Positions 5,913-6,458 of a stretch of DNA of 6,458 nt are shown here, piece by piece. The first letter of the stretch is position 1. Each line of letters begins with the position of its first letter. Under the pieces are notes generated by a model that worked only from the letters and a program-made list of their open reading frames with translations, was not told the DNA's origin and ran no database searches. The position numbers and the translations under genes are program-made. The DNA lies in NCBI GenBank assembly GCA_029942265.1, contig JAOZTO010000076.1, positions 1-6,458 on the forward strand, written 5' to 3'. The stretch comes from Desulfocapsa sp. (lineage in GTDB: Bacteria; Desulfobacterota; Desulfobulbia; Desulfobulbales; Desulfocapsaceae).

Positions 5913-6455
5913 ATGGATTTAGTAGACCTAATAGCAGAAAAGCGATTTATTGGACAAGAATTTTTGACCTGGTTGTGGTGGAAAAGTGAGGAACGAGGAG
6001 GAGTTGTAGAACTTCCCGGTGAAGGGGACATAGTAGTTGTGTTTGAAAAACATATGCTCCTAGAATATGGTGAAGGTGACTCTAACGAAAGCCTTATCTG
6101 TAGAGGATTACAGACAGAACTGCAGGAAGCTCGAACAGGTCTAGTGATGGGAAAAAAGCTCGAACAGGCACGAATCCAATTAGTCTATAATGATTATGAA
6201 TGGAATTTTACCATGGCAGCAGCACTTATGGAGTTCAGAAATGTAAAACTGCCTAAAACTGGAGGGGAAACTGGGAATGAAAATGATCCAGAAGCTCGCG
6301 AAGGAATGGTGCTCGAGCGAATTTTTCTTTTCGAAGAGTTGATTCGATTAATGCTAGATTTATTTCGTATATTCCTTCAAATACGGATAGGCAATGAATG
6401 GCGAGATGAATTGGTGAAAATCCGTCAGTGGGTAGGAAAGGCGGAGAGAGTGTGA
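5913..6455 (+). CDS. Conserved protein, probable RdgC C-terminal-half partner
   Basis: A complete 180-residue protein starting at ATG, nine bases after GAGGG. It has no signal peptide or membrane segment. The N-terminal part has the motif FIGQEFLTWLWWKSEERGG (12-30), then beta-strand-like IVVVFEKHMLLEYG (40-53). The middle has an LQTELQEA..GLVMGKKLEQARIQL block (66-90) followed by YEWNFTMAAALMEFRNVKLP (95-114). An acidic, low-complexity linker (about 117-131) leads to a helical tail, LERIFLFEELIRLMLDLF (134-151). I recall uncharacterised proteins of this kind beside short RdgC homologues in Myxococcota and Desulfobacterota. The middle block resembles the E. coli RdgC region around '[22 protein letters not shown]', so a split RdgC is proposed. 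No enzymatic motif is visible. Confidence 0.85.
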   Translation: MDLVDLIAEKRFIGQEFLTWLWWKSEERGGVVELPGEGDIVVVFEKHMLLEYGEGDSNESLICRGLQTELQEARTGLVMGKKLEQARIQLVYNDYEWNFTMAAALMEFRNVKLPKTGGETGNENDPEAREGMVLERIFLFEELIRLMLDLFRIFLQIRIGNEWRDELVKIRQWVGKAERV

Positions 6456-6458
6456 AAA
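6452..6458 (+). CDS. Probable start of a third, truncated gene
   Basis: GTG at 6452 overlaps the preceding stop as GTGA (6452-6455). It is preceded by GGAG (6443-6446) with a five-base spacer. This is the usual arrangement for a translationally coupled downstream gene. Only two codons are in the window, so the product cannot be named. It suggests that the RdgC-related genes continue as an operon to the right. Confidence 0.45.

Noticed and set aside
6127..6168. 13-base direct repeat AAGCTCGAACAGG (6127-6139 and 6156-6168) inside the 180-residue gene
   Set aside because: The copies are read in different frames (EARTG against KLEQA) and only two exist; probably coincidence.

Overview
This window looks like AT-rich chromosomal DNA from a Gram-negative bacterium. 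A short RdgC homologue next to a 'FLTWLWxKSE' partner protein, and a 'GGCGTCGTAAAAA' palindromic repeat, both recall Desulfobacterota/Myxococcota-type genomes. That placement rests on recollection, not a search, and is moderate to weak. Gene density is low for a bacterium: four stretches of about 340-550 bases carry no protein gene and are rich in palindromes and small dispersed repeats.

Layout. Positions 1-547 hold no credible gene, but contain a palindromic repeat (51-104) and an 18-bp perfect inverted repeat (317-375). Positions 548-2203 (minus) are a two-gene chromosome-partition operon, parA then parB, separated by 9 bases. Positions 2204-2570 are the divergent intergenic region, with a perfect parS site (2536-2551) just before nadB. 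nadB (2571-4205, plus) encodes a complete L-aspartate oxidase. Positions 4206-4592 are a repeat island: a truncated MITE-like palindrome abutting two more copies of the 51-104 element, then the terminator of a tRNA operon. Two tRNA genes on the minus strand, tRNA-Lys(TTT) then tRNA-Glu(TTC), have a recognisable sigma70-type promoter and an intrinsic terminator. After another gene-poor stretch come two plus-strand genes: a 201-residue RdgC-like protein (5147-5752) and a 180-residue protein (5913-6455). A third gene probably starts at GTG 6452 and runs off the window.

How they work together. ParA (ATPase), ParB (CTP-dependent clamp) and parS form a complete chromosome-segregation system of the Soj/Spo0J type within 2 kb. 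The parS site sits in the nadB leader, so ParB loading could affect nadB expression (inference). NadB supplies iminoaspartate for NAD synthesis; no nadA or nadC is present here. The RdgC-like protein matches only the N-terminal and middle parts of classical ~300-residue RdgC. By eye, the next gene resembles the missing C-terminal part, so the most interesting hypothesis is a naturally split RdgC DNA-binding ring made from two genes.

Start sites. For parA, nadB and rdgC the longest open frame starts too early. In each case a GGAG-type ribosome binding site points to a start a few codons downstream, and those starts are used here.
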